DNA from: Siphonodentalium dalli
Taxonomy: Eukaryota; Mollusca; Scaphopoda; Gadilida; Siphonodentaliidae
Length of the DNA stretch: 64,000 bases
Assembly (NCBI GenBank): GCA_032622095.1
Contig: CP136069.1
Location: 108,774,278 to 108,838,277 of the forward strand
Reading direction: 5' to 3'
Notes under the pieces: model-generated
Seen by the model: the letters and a program-made list of their open reading frames with translations, nothing else
The model's database searches: none
Told to the model about the DNA's origin: nothing
In this document: piece after piece, positions 45,955 to 57,316 of the stretch
Position numbering within the stretch: position 1 is the stretch's first letter
How the letters are laid out: each line of letters opens with the position of its first letter
Made by a program: the position numbers and the translations under genes

Positions 45955-46430
45955 TGTTCTCTTATCTCCTATATATTTTGAGAACTACGTAAATATATGT
46001 GTAAATATATGTGTATATTTGTTCTCTATACACTCGAAAACGGCTGGACCGATTGGGCTCAAACTTCCCATCTAAGCTCAGAGCACCCATTCTCCACTCT
46101 CAGTCACAAAAAAACGGCACTGCGGGGGTTAATCACATGATAATGAGCGTTTGTATATGACTCGTCGCTATAAAAGAGCGTTTGTTTACAATTCAACGCA
46201 ACGTTATCGCTCGAAATTTAGCATCGAAAAAGTATAATTTCTTTCATCAAAAACATAATTACGTGTTGGACATTTTAAGAATATATAAGTATTACACACA
46301 GACACACCAAGTCTCAGCTTAAAATTTTGAAAAATAAGAGTTTTATCGACATAAATCGATTTGAATGTGAAATCCTATGTTAAAATTTAGCATCGAAAAT
46401 ATTTAATTTCTTCCATCTTAAACATAATTA
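45955..46430 (-). repeat. Worn element with ACTCGAAAACGGCTGGACCG phrase; holds an empty insertion site
   Basis: AAATTTAGCATCGAAAA, AAACATAATTA and TATTACACACAGACACACCA phrases appear here and again after 47309. The uninterrupted AAACATAATTACGTGTTGGA at 46251-46270 is the undisturbed form of the site occupied at 46431-47308. Confidence 0.6.
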
Positions 46431-47308
46431 TACCCCCACTGCGTCTGTCCGTCACACTTTCTACCTCTGTGTGTCCATCCGTCCGTCCGTCCGACCTCAT
46501 AACTCTTAACAACTATGAACAGATTTCAATAATTTTTTTATGCATTCTCCTTAGGACTGCCTCTCTGCATGGTGCTAATTGCGGTTCGGTCCGACTTTTT
46601 TTTTTAAAGTTACACCTCATTTTCGACTTATTTATTTTACTTAGAACATTTCTCACTTTTTCGGTTTCCAGGTGATATCTCAAGTTTGGATCCTTTAATT
46701 GCAAATACCGTTGTTTTGTATATCAGTCATATCAAGATACAGGTTGAGTACGAATTTGAGTTTGATCCGATGATTTTTTCTAGAGTTATGGACTATTTTT
46801 TACTTAGAAAATTCAATTTTACTTCTTTTTTTCTTTGGTTTCCGGATGATAACTAATGTTTGGACTGTTCAATTGAACATTCCGTTTTTGTGTGAGTCAA
46901 TGATATCAAAATACAGGTCAAGTTCGAATTTGAGTTTGACCCGATGATTTTTCTCAGTGTTACTGAGTGTTATGGGCTTTTCGACTTAGAAAATTCAATT
47001 TTCTTGTTTTTTCTTTGGTTTCCGGATGATAACCCAAGTTTGGATTGTTTAATTGGAAATTCTGATTTTTCTCAAAGTTATGGGCCTTTGAATTGTTTTG
47101 TTATAATTTTCTGTTTTTCTGTATGAGGATACCTTCATGGTGTAATCAACTCCTCCTACAGTTTTGATCATAGATATTTTAAACTTCAGAGTATTGTTAC
47201 CCACATATCGATATTATTAGTCCGAATTTTCCTTTAAAGTTAAATTTTTTTTTTACGGATGATGCGGGTTGAATTTGCCACGGTGGGGGGTATGCTAGCA
47301 CCTCTTGT
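46431..47308 (+). mobile_element. Tandem-core element, TACCCCC family, with TA target duplication
   Basis: It starts TACCCCCACTGCGTCTGTCC, has a (TCCG)n block, then units with TTCCGGATGATAAC, AGTTCGAATTTGAGTTTGA and GTTATGG. It ends GGTGGGGGGTATGCTAGCAC CTCTTGT. TA precedes (46429-46430) and follows (47309-47310). The empty site at 46251-46270 supports a single TA at the target. Part of it lies in the 886-bp duplication. Confidence 0.75.
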
Positions 47309-47645
47309 TACGTTTTGGACTGTGTCATTTTAAGAAGTATTTTAAGAAGTATTACATGCAGACACACAAAGTCTCAGCTTGAAATTTTGAAAAATAAGAG
47401 TTTTATCGACATAAATCAATTTGAATGCGAAATCCCATGTTAAAATTTCAATATTATTTCAGATACACTGTTAAAAATTCTATGGAACCAAAATGGTCAA
47501 CTCGGGACGGGTTTATAGACTCGAAAACGGCTCAACCGATTGAGCCCAAACTTGCTACCTATGGGTACTTTTGTCCCGAAAGTGTCACGGACGGGTCAAA
47601 TCGTGACCCCGACGTGACATTGACCTTCAAACTGGTCAATTCAAG
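46760..47645. repeat. 886-bp tandem duplication, copy 1
   Basis: Every line I compared is identical to 47646-48531. The boundary falls in a GGT shared by both sides. It covers the right half of the TACCCCC element and the adjoining repeat. Confidence 0.9.
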
Positions 47646-48532
47646 GTTTGATCCGATGATTTTTTCTAGAGTTATGGACTATTTTTTACTTAGAAAATTC
47701 AATTTTACTTCTTTTTTTCTTTGGTTTCCGGATGATAACTAATGTTTGGACTGTTCAATTGAACATTCCGTTTTTGTGTGAGTCAATGATATCAAAATAC
47801 AGGTCAAGTTCGAATTTGAGTTTGACCCGATGATTTTTCTCAGTGTTACTGAGTGTTATGGGCTTTTCGACTTAGAAAATTCAATTTTCTTGTTTTTTCT
47901 TTGGTTTCCGGATGATAACCCAAGTTTGGATTGTTTAATTGGAAATTCTGATTTTTCTCAAAGTTATGGGCCTTTGAATTGTTTTGTTATAATTTTCTGT
48001 TTTTCTGTATGAGGATACCTTCATGGTGTAATCAACTCCTCCTACAGTTTTGATCATAGATATTTTAAACTTCAGAGTATTGTTACCCACATATCGATAT
48101 TATTAGTCCGAATTTTCCTTTAAAGTTAAATTTTTTTTTTACGGATGATGCGGGTTGAATTTGCCACGGTGGGGGGTATGCTAGCACCTCTTGTTACGTT
48201 TTGGACTGTGTCATTTTAAGAAGTATTTTAAGAAGTATTACATGCAGACACACAAAGTCTCAGCTTGAAATTTTGAAAAATAAGAGTTTTATCGACATAA
48301 ATCAATTTGAATGCGAAATCCCATGTTAAAATTTCAATATTATTTCAGATACACTGTTAAAAATTCTATGGAACCAAAATGGTCAACTCGGGACGGGTTT
48401 ATAGACTCGAAAACGGCTCAACCGATTGAGCCCAAACTTGCTACCTATGGGTACTTTTGTCCCGAAAGTGTCACGGACGGGTCAAATCGTGACCCCGACG
48501 TGACATTGACCTTCAAACTGGTCAATTCAAGG
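47646..48532. repeat. 886-bp tandem duplication, copy 2
   Basis: Second copy. Identity ends at about 48532, where copy 1 continues into TTGATCCG and copy 2 into CAAACAGGG. Copy 2 therefore keeps the original right flank. Confidence 0.9.
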
Positions 48533-49020
48533 TCAAACAGGGTAAAACTGGCGGATTTCTGTACTTTTGTCCGGGGAGTGTTTTGGACGGGTCAAATTAT
48601 GACCAGGACCTGACCTTGACCTACAAAATGGTCAATTCAAGGTCAAATCGGGTAAAACTTGCTGATTTCGACGAAATTTGGTGCAAATGCAGCACAAGTG
48701 TCTCGGAAGCTGTTGCAATTGCTTTTTCGAACAAAGTCATGGGACGATTGCCGCCAGTGGTGGGCTAACCTGCTAGTCTATTATATATTTTGGAACTTCT
48801 GTCTGTCTGTATGTGTGTATGTGTGTTATAGACTAAAAAACTGCTCGACCAATGCGCTCATTAGGCATGTTTCTCGACCTCGACTGATCCGACTCAAATT
48901 TGGTATTTAGGCCTAATTTGATCCCGGGAACAATATGGGCGGGTCCAATTTCACATGCGACGGTGTCCTTGACCTTGACCTCGCTCATGTACGATCATAT
49001 AGGCAAGTTTCTGGGCCGAT
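48533..49020 (-). mobile_element. Reverse-strand elements of the CCCGACTTCGTCCGGG group
   Basis: GGTCAAGGTCA/TGACCTTGACC units run to the TAACCTGCTAGTCTATTATA junction (48768), then TCTGTCTGTCTGTATGTGTG opens the next, abutting copy. The order mirrors 10826-11715 in reverse. Confidence 0.6.
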
Positions 49021-49744
49021 CGAACAATATTTTTTTTGTCCCCGACGTTCTGAAAGAGAAGGTGGACAAAAGAAAAGGGCTCTGTCCATCCATTCGTCCG
49101 TCGAGCCGTCCGTCCATCCGTCACACTTTTGAGTACCTTCATGGTGTAATCATCTCCTCCTACATATTTCATCCTAGAGATTTGAACCTTCAGAATATTG
49201 TTGCCCATATATTGAAGATGTGCAACATGTACATAGATGACGGATTTTTTTTTTGTATGGGGTTACTATTAAACCCATTTTTTATAATTTTCAGTATGAG
49301 GGTACCTTCATGGTGTAATCAACTCCTCCTACAGTTTTGTTAGTAGATATTTGGAACTTCTGGGTATTGTTACCCACATATTGGAGATGTGCAACATGTA
49401 TATAGATGACGGAAAAAATATTTTTTGTCGGAATTATTAACCCTTTCGACTTAGAACATTTCAACATTTTTTAAAATTTCTTTAACAAAGCAGCATTGAC
49501 TTGCCACGTTGTCGGGGGACACTGGTCGGCTGACCTTTTATTCTTTCTACTAATACTTTTCAATATTGTTCCCTAAATAGCCTGGACGAAGTATGGCACA
49601 TGATGAGCTAGTGTTAAATATTATTTCAATGAAGTCTCTGATGCAGTTGACATATTTACAGATTGCAGTTGACTTAATTAACCTAATTTTAATTACCCTA
49701 TGAATATTATAAACATATCTTAATATATGTCCTTGAAATTTCAG
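49021..49744. other. Tandem-core remains, then intron sequence
   Basis: 49085-49130 is a CCATCC/CCGTCC block. GAGTACCTTCATGGTGTAAT, with CTCCTCCTACA and TTACCCACATATTGGAGATG-like followers, occurs twice (49130, 49300). The last 250 bases are AT-rich and lead to a splice acceptor at 49743-49744. Confidence 0.55.
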
Positions 49745-49826
49745 GTGCTCAGGTGGCAACCAGTGTTCTGCAACAGAGAGCAAATGAAATTCGAGCTAAT
49801 AAAGTTAACTGGCAGTCTTACTTAAA
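49745..49826 (+). CDS. ATP6V1H: V-type proton ATPase subunit H, N-terminal exon
   Basis: An 82-base exon is bounded by AAATTTCAG (AG at 49743-49744) and the donor GTAAGT (49827-49832). It enters in phase 1 and leaves in phase 2. It reads AQVATSVLQQRANEIRANKV, then NWQSYL. The RANKVNWQSYL run is the hallmark of the N-terminal helix region of subunit H, nearly unchanged from mammals to insects. Subunit H is a cytosolic HEAT/armadillo-like regulator of the V1 sector. It couples ATP hydrolysis to proton pumping and silences free V1. The downstream exon was not found up to 64000, so the next intron exceeds 14 kb. A matching upstream phase 1 donor exists at 21153. No stop or frameshift lies inside the exon. 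Confidence 0.85.
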
Positions 49827-50029
49827 GTAAGTTGTATATTTTTCCAAGTATCTCCATGGGTATGTTAATTAGTCTCTTGTCCCACATTTAGGCATACCGG
49901 TATATACAGGTATGTACATGTAGCTACACAACTTTACACAATGTATTCCAACTGTATTGACAAACTTTCTTCCAGATATTTCAAACTGGGATACTTTTTC
50001 TTGGTTTGATAAACCACAAAATTTTTGTT
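49827..50029 (+). other. Start of the ATP6V1H intron
   Basis: AT-rich intronic sequence after the donor, without other features. Confidence 0.6.
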
Positions 50030-50455
50030 TTTATACACCTGTTTTGAAAAAACAACATATTATGTTATTGGTCCATCCATCTGTCTGTCTTTTTTTTCAT
50101 TTCCGGATGTTAAATTTAGTAAGTCTAAACTTACAGACTGAAATTTAGCATGTGGGTTTACTAGCACAAAATACAGGTTAAGTTCAAATTTTGGTTCCCC
50201 CCGCCAATTTTCACCAGAGTTATGGCCATTTTTGTTGGAATTTGCACTTAATTTTCGTTTCCAGATCAGTGTCCTGATGCTAACTTTAGTAGTGCTCAAT
50301 TGAATGGAATGAAATTTGGTATGTGAGTTTACTAGCCCAAAATACAGGCCAAGTTCTAATTTGGGTTCCGCCTGCCAATTTTCACCTGAGTTATAGCCCA
50401 TTGTTGAAGTTACAACAGGCGTATTTTGTCACGCCCTAGAGATGCTCTTATTTAT
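50030..50455 (+). mobile_element. Tandem-core element, TATACACCTGTTTTG family, two units
   Basis: The cap region is TATACACCTGTTTTGAAAAA ACA, followed by CCATCCATCTGTCTGTC. Two units follow with TTCATTTCCGGATGTTAAAT or TTTCCAGATCAGTG starts. Both have GGTTTACTAGCACAAAATAC-type middles and GAGTTATGGCC ends. It finishes CAACAGGCGTATTTTGTCAC GCCC. Confidence 0.65.
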
Positions 50456-50773
50456 TCCTCTGTCTAAGCCCATGTGATATACAGACTATTACAGTGAAGT
50501 GTAGCGGCCAAATCCAAAAAGGGCCTTTGTTTTCGTGATTCTTCTACCCCGTTATAACAGGTTGAAGCCAATATTTCTGGAAGGTAAATCTATGTCATTT
50601 ACGAAAAATGATTCTTGGCTTTGTCTGAATTGGTGGCAGCTATGTATGGTAAGACTAATTGTGAACTTACCCTTCTGAAAAATTAGACTATTTTCAGCAG
50701 TTGCCCACCAATACACAATTGGCTAAAAGATAATCAAATCACAATAGACAGAACAATGAATTTGTTATTTTTT
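50456..50773. other. No recognisable feature
   Basis: Intron-like spacer. Confidence 0.4.
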
Positions 50774-51330
50774 ATGTGTACCCATACCATAGTATGGTAC
50801 ACATAGTGTTGACATCCGGTACCCTTTGTTGGTATAGGCTAGCCGTCTTTCCATCTGTCTGTCCGCCTTCTGTCTGTCTTGTCCATAGACACTATACATG
50901 GTGCGATAACTCAAACAATTTCTATTCGATCAGAACCAAATGTTGCATATTAGTTTCTCAGCCCAAAATACAGATAGAGTTTTTTTTACGGAGTTATGGC
51001 CCTTTTTTGACTTAGAATTCACGCATTCTGTCATAACTCAAACATTTTCTATCTGAATGGAACCAAATTTTGTATATGAGTTTCTCAGCTCGAAATAGAT
51101 ATCGACATCGAATATGGGTTTGATCCGATGTTCTTTTATAGAATAATGGCCATTTGACATAGAATTCATGCATGTATCGATAAATCGATCATTTTCATCT
51201 GCTCGGAACCAAATTTGGTTTGTGAGGTTCTCAACTAAAAAAAACCATCGAATATGGGTTTGATCTGATTTTTTATACTGGAGTTATGGCCCTTTATCAA
51301 CTAAGAATTAAGCATATTTGAGGTTTTCTG
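50774..51330 (+). mobile_element. Tandem-core element, ACCCATACCATAGTATGG family, copy 1
   Basis: The cap ATGTGTACCCATACCATAGT ATGGTACACAT (50774-50804) is a near-perfect palindrome. A CTGTCTGTCC block follows, then three units with CTCAAACA-TTTTCTAT, GAACCAAATTTTGTATATGA and AGTTATGGCCCTTT. The right end is not defined. Confidence 0.7.
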
Positions 51331-52310
51331 ATGATTGCCCTTTAATAGTAGCTTACAACTAATTATTGCTAATATCAGTTTAGCTGCAAGAGACCAGCAA
51401 TAATGTGTTTTATTAGATTAGAGTTATTTTTAGCTTTCATAGGTCAACTCAAAATAATAGAATTCACCACACATAGCAGTGTAAGGTGTAACCCATTCAT
51501 TATTCAATGGATGCTCCCATTCAGTTCTAAAAAGTATAAATTAGAATAGTCTATTGTTCATTTGTAGGGATGTTCTCAGAATTTGAGCAGACAGAGAGAA
51601 CCCAATGCAGTAGCATTATTTTAAATAAATAATAAATCTTCTGCAGTCTCAATGGGTGGATTTCCATAATACTTGGCAAGCAGCATTGCCATTAGGTATA
51701 TTTTATTATTTTTAACATTGATGGCTATGGGGTTTCATCTCGAGAACATAAATCAATGCTATTCAATGTTATAGTCTGTGGGCCAATTCTCATAAAGCCT
51801 CTAGTTTAGAAGTTGGCTGCACCCCCCCCCCCCCCCCCCCCCTCCAACAAAGATTTTTATATACCAAATTAAAGGTCATTATATGACGCATCCGATTGCT
51901 TGTTGCCGCTTCAGAGTGTGTCCCAAAGTAGATATTTTAGGGAAGACAACTCTACCCCTAAAATAAAATAAAAATTTCTTCGAGTACAAGTGTCAGCGTA
52001 TAGAAAAATGACTGCGGTTATAAAGTGAACAAGACATCATTTATATTAATTATAGAACACCATAAAACAAACATGTGATACAACACTGGACCAATGTATA
52101 CGCTAGTTCGAAAAAAATGCGATAAATATTTTGAAATTGCGAAAAATTGCTTGGATTTTGAAAATTAGTGTCACATATAATTGCCTATAACTTGTGAAAC
52201 ACATGGGCTATTGACAGGCAACATTTCTAAAAAATTGCCCCAAAGACATAGCAAAACAATTTGGATGATGGAATGCCAATTATATTTCTGTGAAAATGCG
52301 CTGTGGGCAT
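51331..52310. other. Gene-free stretch with a C21 run at 51822-51842
   Basis: Intron-like AT-rich DNA. The C run is preceded by GGCTGCA. No gene is supported. Confidence 0.5.
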
Positions 52311-52459
52311 AAACTTAACCCCCTAAAATATAATTTTCTTAGAAAAATGAATTGTATAGTTTACACTTAGAATGCCGCATGCAAAGAAGGCTTTAGGGGC
52401 ATAAAATGAAACAACGTATTTTCTAAGAAAATTATATTTTAAGGGGTGGGGTTAAGTTT
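52311..52459. repeat. Foldback with about 37-bp arms
   Basis: AAACTTAACCCCCTAAAATA TAATTTTCTTAGAAAA (52311-52346) pairs with 52419-52458 with few mismatches. The loop is about 70 bases. Confidence 0.75.
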
Positions 52460-52651
52460 GTAGCCAATTGCAAATCGCAGTAGTTTCATGACTGCATTTG
52501 GATAGGGATGAAGTGTCATTGATGCGTATATATAATCCCATATAATCCCATGCACCCATATATATCATGCACAGTAACTATGCTTTCTATATTGGTACTT
52601 CTGTTGCGGGGTCATTTTAGCCATCTGGACATTGAGGGAGACAAGCAGAGC
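52460..52651. other. No recognisable feature
   Basis: Spacer with a small TATAATCCCA duplication near 52532. Confidence 0.4.
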
Positions 52652-52784
52652 TCCCATGGCTTGATTATATATTAGCGCTGGGGGACGGACCGGGCCACCC
52701 GGGGCGATCCGATACACTGCATGACAAAAGGTCCAGTACTTTATAGGATTTTTCGTAATTTTGTTTACTCTATTTAGCTGTTAT
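52652..52784. repeat. Left 133-bp direct repeat (long target-site duplication candidate)
   Basis: TCCCATGGCTTGATTATATA to ATTTAGCTGTTAT. It matches 54901-55033 with three mismatches over 133 bases. It abuts the LINE 3' end. Confidence 0.85.
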
Positions 52785-54900
52785 TTTTGACTTTATTTCC
52801 TCCGTAAACGAAGATATAGTGTATAAAATCACATACACATTATTACATAATTAACATAATTATACATTAAACATATTCATTGGCATAATGTGCGTGAACA
52901 AACAATATATCGAAAATGACTTGAGTATAATTCGCGACGAATACCATTGATTGTGGTTGCATAATACAGGTATGCGTCTACATGTTCATTATACATAGCA
53001 ATTACACATATGATGTACAATCATAGAGATATGGATATACAGTCGTATGTCACGCGTACGTATATATCATTTTAATACAGAACTATGGAGGTACAAGCAT
53101 AAATGATGATATGCTATCAACATATGCTTTCCATAGAGAAGCTGATTTCCTAACGAAAAAATCGATCAATTCATTATCTATTTCGCGTATACAATGGTCA
53201 AGTTCAGCTATTCCGGATAATAGAACTCGCGTTTTGGATTCCGCATTCAAACTATCATATTGCATGTATACGTCTACATGAAATTCGTTTCATAGGTCAA
53301 ATTCAAACATATTACGGTTATCACATATTGAGACACACTCGATTAATGCATGTCTGACCAGATCATTGTGTTTCCTGTCACACAATGGGCACGATTGTTC
53401 GTACGTTTCAAGAATGGAAATAAGACGTGCTACAAGGAGATAAGAATCTTTATGCTTGGGATATATGTAACAGTTTTCCCATAGCCTAGACATGCATAAT
53501 TTAGGCTGAAGTGCCGAGTAACGGTTTAATCGAGTATCATCGCCTTTGCTACATTCCCATTCATCTCTATTTATATTTAACCATGAGGTCTTCGTTATAT
53601 TTTTCCATGATAATTTGTTGGGAAAGGTCACATTTAATAAGGCCAAAAAAAAAAGATGCTATGTTTCCGTACATCGACCGACCCTAAAAAATTTTTTTTT
53701 AATGTTTTTACCACTAATGCTCATAAATATTGATGATCATTAGTGTGCAAAACACATGTATGGTTTCTAACATATGCTTGTGAAAAGTTACCATGAAGTG
53801 ATAGTTGTCTCAAAAGCCCCAGGTGTGTGATGGGTTGTGGATTGATGGGCATGAATTTTGCAATTTTAATTTCATGAGAGTGGATCTCATGCCTGCTTTA
53901 CAATATAAGTACGGTATAATGGTGGTATTATGGTTCAATTCTTATAAACGTTAGTGACATCAATTTCGTACCAAGTTTATAGCCAAATGTATGAAAATGT
54001 GGTATGTGAATAATAAATAACATACTTAAGCATGAAGTAAGCTTGATCTTTCATCAATCTTAATGTCTATTTCCACTGTGTTTATCAAGTAATACTTTCC
54101 CCACAACACAAGTTGGCATTTTATGTCACTTCGGTTGAAGTAATTCAAAATTTCAGCAGCTGGATAAAAAATATCAAAATAAAATTAAACAAAAAAATTT
54201 CCCTACCTACCTACCCTAAATTTTTCACTCCGTTATCGGAAACATACAATCTTTTTCTCGAAATATTCGGTCATTCCATATTTGTCCAATGTACTAATAA
54301 TATCAACCATGAAATTAGAATGTGAAGCTGTAGGAAACATTAGATACTGGTATAACCGTGTAATAAATACATCTTTGGCGGTTTTGTTCGATGAAAGATT
54401 GCACATTGAACCAATGAATGACAGTTTACGTTTTTCTATACCATTGACGACAAACCGACTAATCCTTGAGCTATAACTGTTTTTGTGCGATTATGAAGAC
54501 CCTGATAATACTTTAGACAGAAACAGTGCGTTCTCTCGAGACGGTCGCATAGAGTGTTATTCACACACCATAAAAGTTCAGATCCGTATAAACCTTTTGG
54601 AATGACCACCGAATAATAAATCAACAAACAACTTTTTGGTGTAATGCCACCGGGGTATATTCCTGCGTTGGTTAACATCATGAATGTACTTCGGGTTTTA
54701 TCACATATCCGATCAATGAAGACAGAATTAAAATCGTATTTATCGAGTGGAATACCAAGGTGGGTAACTTCTGTACATTCTTGTAGAATAGTTGTCCCTA
54801 AGTTCCAGACGCGATGTTGACGAGATAAATCTGACTTTTTTTTGTTAAATACTTTTTCGTTAAATACTATTACCGAGCATTTATTGGAATTATACTTATA
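52785..54900 (-). pseudogene. 5'-truncated LINE with frameshifts, flanked by 133-bp direct repeats
   Basis: Minus strand, starting at 54900: GYKYNSNKCSVIVFNEKVFN, a VTHLGIPL block and IPKGLYGSELLWCVN, all from the region after the polymerase palm. The frame shifts near 54440 and continues IEKRKLSFIGSMCNLSSNKT to a stop near 54228. 53650-54230 is not recognisable, so something has been inserted or has decayed there. 53646-53290 carries NRYSALQPKLCMSRLWENCY and a zinc-binding CPLCDRKHNDLVRHALIEC. 53265-53083 is the end of the protein. The 3' end reads GGAAATAAAGTCAAAA directly before the left repeat, so an AATAAA signal and short A tail are present. The catalytic core is missing by truncation. 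Confidence 0.8.
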
Positions 54901-55033
54901 TCCCATGGCTTAATTATATATTAGCGCTGGGGGACGGACCGGGCCACCTGGGGCGATCCGATACACTGCATGACAAAAGGTTCAGTACTTTATAGGATTT
55001 TTCGTAATTTTGTTTACTCTATTTAGCTGTTAT
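54901..55033. repeat. Right 133-bp direct repeat
   Basis: Partner of 52652-52784. It abuts the truncated 5' end of the LINE, as expected of a target-site duplication. Confidence 0.85.
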
Positions 55034-55157
55034 GGTTCTGCCCAGCTTGTGGGTATATATTCTGGGTCAACTGAAATCATTTGGATTTGTTAACATTATG
55101 AAGATTATAATAGTAGCATGGCGTTGATCTATGCTACGAACCCAACAGGCCTGAAAG

Positions 55158-56266
55158 TAGGGTTGGGCGGTATTGACGTTTTTAAAAACCGTGATTTTTC
55201 CAAAATAACACCGCGATATACGGTTTTATTGAATATTATTTTACTGTTGAAAAATATCACGTATAAAAATCAAATTTTAAACGAGAGATATAACACTCCG
55301 GGTTTTCGTTATTAGGGATTAAAATTCTACACACTATCGCCAGGCAGTAAATGATAAACTATTCTCAGAATGGCATGTGTCCATTATATAAAGTTCCTGC
55401 ATTCTGGAATACGCGACAACATTGAGTGAATTACAGGCTCAAGTTATCCTGATCACTCCATTGTTTACATTTCAGCACGCGATTTACATTCCCGTGACGT
55501 CATAGCTAAGCACGTGCTCATAGGTTGATAGAGGACCTAGTAGAATTGGGCCAAGATGGTTCATTCTGGGCTGTCTGCAGTCTATCACACACAATGAATT
55601 ACGCAACATTTTTAATTAACTTTTGAACACAGGATTTAGTTAAGGCGGAGAACTTTATTCATCTATTATCATAATAATGAAATAATAATAGCAAGGTGAA
55701 ACGGAAGGGAGACAATGCAGCTCAACTATATTTAAAATTGGGGTTGATGGTAGCGAGGTAACGTCCCAAGTGATATACTTCGACCAACACCTGCGGGTCA
55801 TATTCTGCGTCTGCAAATACTCAATGGCGGGCTAGTTGAATGAATGTCACGGATTTGTCAGTCAACCTGATTCAAATTTTAAGATATATAAATTGAACGA
55901 CAAATACCGCCGAGTCGTGAGTCGAAAAGTTTGGACGAAGTATCGCTCGTGACGTTACACCGCTATCAGGTTGAATTCGGAAGAAGATACTCCATCGCTC
56001 TACTTCAGCCCAAAATACAACCATTGCGTCATTGGTTACAATTGAATACAACAGAGACATAACATGGGAGCGACCGATAAATGCTGCTTTCAATCAGCGG
56101 TCCGCTAAAGTATTCAACTCAGTATTGGATTGTAATTTGAAACCGTCTTTTGAGGTGATAAAATTGCGGTTACGATATATTGAATTTTTATTTTACACAC
56201 GGTTTCAATACGGTTTTTCTTTCCCAAACCGACTATAGTCAATATATTGAAATACCACCCAGCCTA
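55158..56266. mobile_element. hAT-like non-autonomous element with 8-bp duplication
   Basis: The ends are TAGGGTTGGGCGGTATT at the left and AATACCACCCAGCCTA at the right, complementary with two or three mismatches. CCTGAAAG (55150-55157) and CATGAAAG (56267-56274) flank it: 8 bp with one mismatch, the hAT length. The 1.1 kb interior has no transposase domain that I recognise. ACCG/CGGT-rich subterminal patches (AAAACCGTG, TACGGTTTTATTG, ATACGGTTTTTC) lie near both ends. Confidence 0.8.
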
Positions 56267-56795
56267 CATGAAAGCGACAATGAGAGTGGACTGACCGATC
56301 ATGATTATGCCTCAATCTTGCTACATCATTGGTTATAGATTCATTTTTATGCATGCACATCTGGGTGCTGACCATTCCCGCTCTGCGTCCATGGGATAAC
56401 ATTATTTACATGACACTCAAACTGGCAATAGGTAAAGGGACATACTTTAGGGACAATTCATATCGCTATGCCTAGTGTTATCATATAACCATATAAACAT
56501 GTATTTCGTGCATTATAGACATGTGTTATTGTGCCAAGTATTTGCCTGATAGTTTGCACTAAAATCGTGTTGCTTCAGAAGTCTGAATTTGGTGTTATTG
56601 TTCTCGTTTTACAGCAGGAGAAAATTTATTGTAATTCATCGACTTGAATACATTTCGGCTTGTCACATAAAGCACATACAAATTCTTGGCAGGATGTAAG
56701 TGGGTCATCGTTGATATTAGTAGATTTTTGAAGTTGTTGCATAGTATGATACATTGCACTTCCTTTTCAGATTAAAGTCATTATGCTACCTTTTT
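56267..56795. other. No recognisable feature
   Basis: Intron-like spacer. Confidence 0.4.
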
Positions 56796-57316
56796 ATGTT
56801 TACCCATACCATAGTATGGTAAACATAGTGTCGTTGTCCGGATTGACCACTCGTCGTTCGTCCGTCTGTCTGTCCGTCTGTCTGTCCGTAGACACTTTAC
56901 GAGTAATGCGATAACTCAAACATTCTTTATTCGATCGGAACAAATTTGTTTATAAGGGTTTCTCAGCCCAAAATACAGATCCAGTTCGAATTTGGGTTTG
57001 ATCCGAGTTTTTGTTACAGAGTTATGGCCCTTTTTCAACTTAGAATTCACGCATTCTGCCATAACTCAAACATTTTTTATCTGATTGACCAAATTTGGTA
57101 TGTGAGTTTCACAGCCCAAAATACAGATCGAGTTCGAATATGGGTATGATCCGAATAGTTATGACCCTTTTTCGAGAAAAAAAAATCCAAAAAAAAGAGA
57201 TTTTTTTTAGATTTAGCTGCTTGCTAAATTTAGCATATACAAATATTCAATTTTGTTTGAACTTTAATAACAATAGAAAAAAAATTTAATAATAAAAAAA
57301 AAATTGACACTTTCAT
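56796..57316 (+). mobile_element. Tandem-core element, ACCCATACCATAGTATGG family, copy 2
   Basis: The cap ATGTTTACCCATACCATAGT ATGGTAAACAT spans 56796-56826. A GTCCGTCTGTCTGTCC block and two units follow (CTCAGCCCAAAATACAGATC, GAGTTATGGCCC). It then runs through A-rich sequence to TTGACACTTTCATTT. That terminus is the same as in the AGCTCAAC family. Confidence 0.75.

Noticed and set aside
46944-48613. Identical 60- and 100-codon frames taken as a duplicated gene pair
   Set aside because: Both lie in the 886-bp duplicated repeat and read through known tandem-core phrases.
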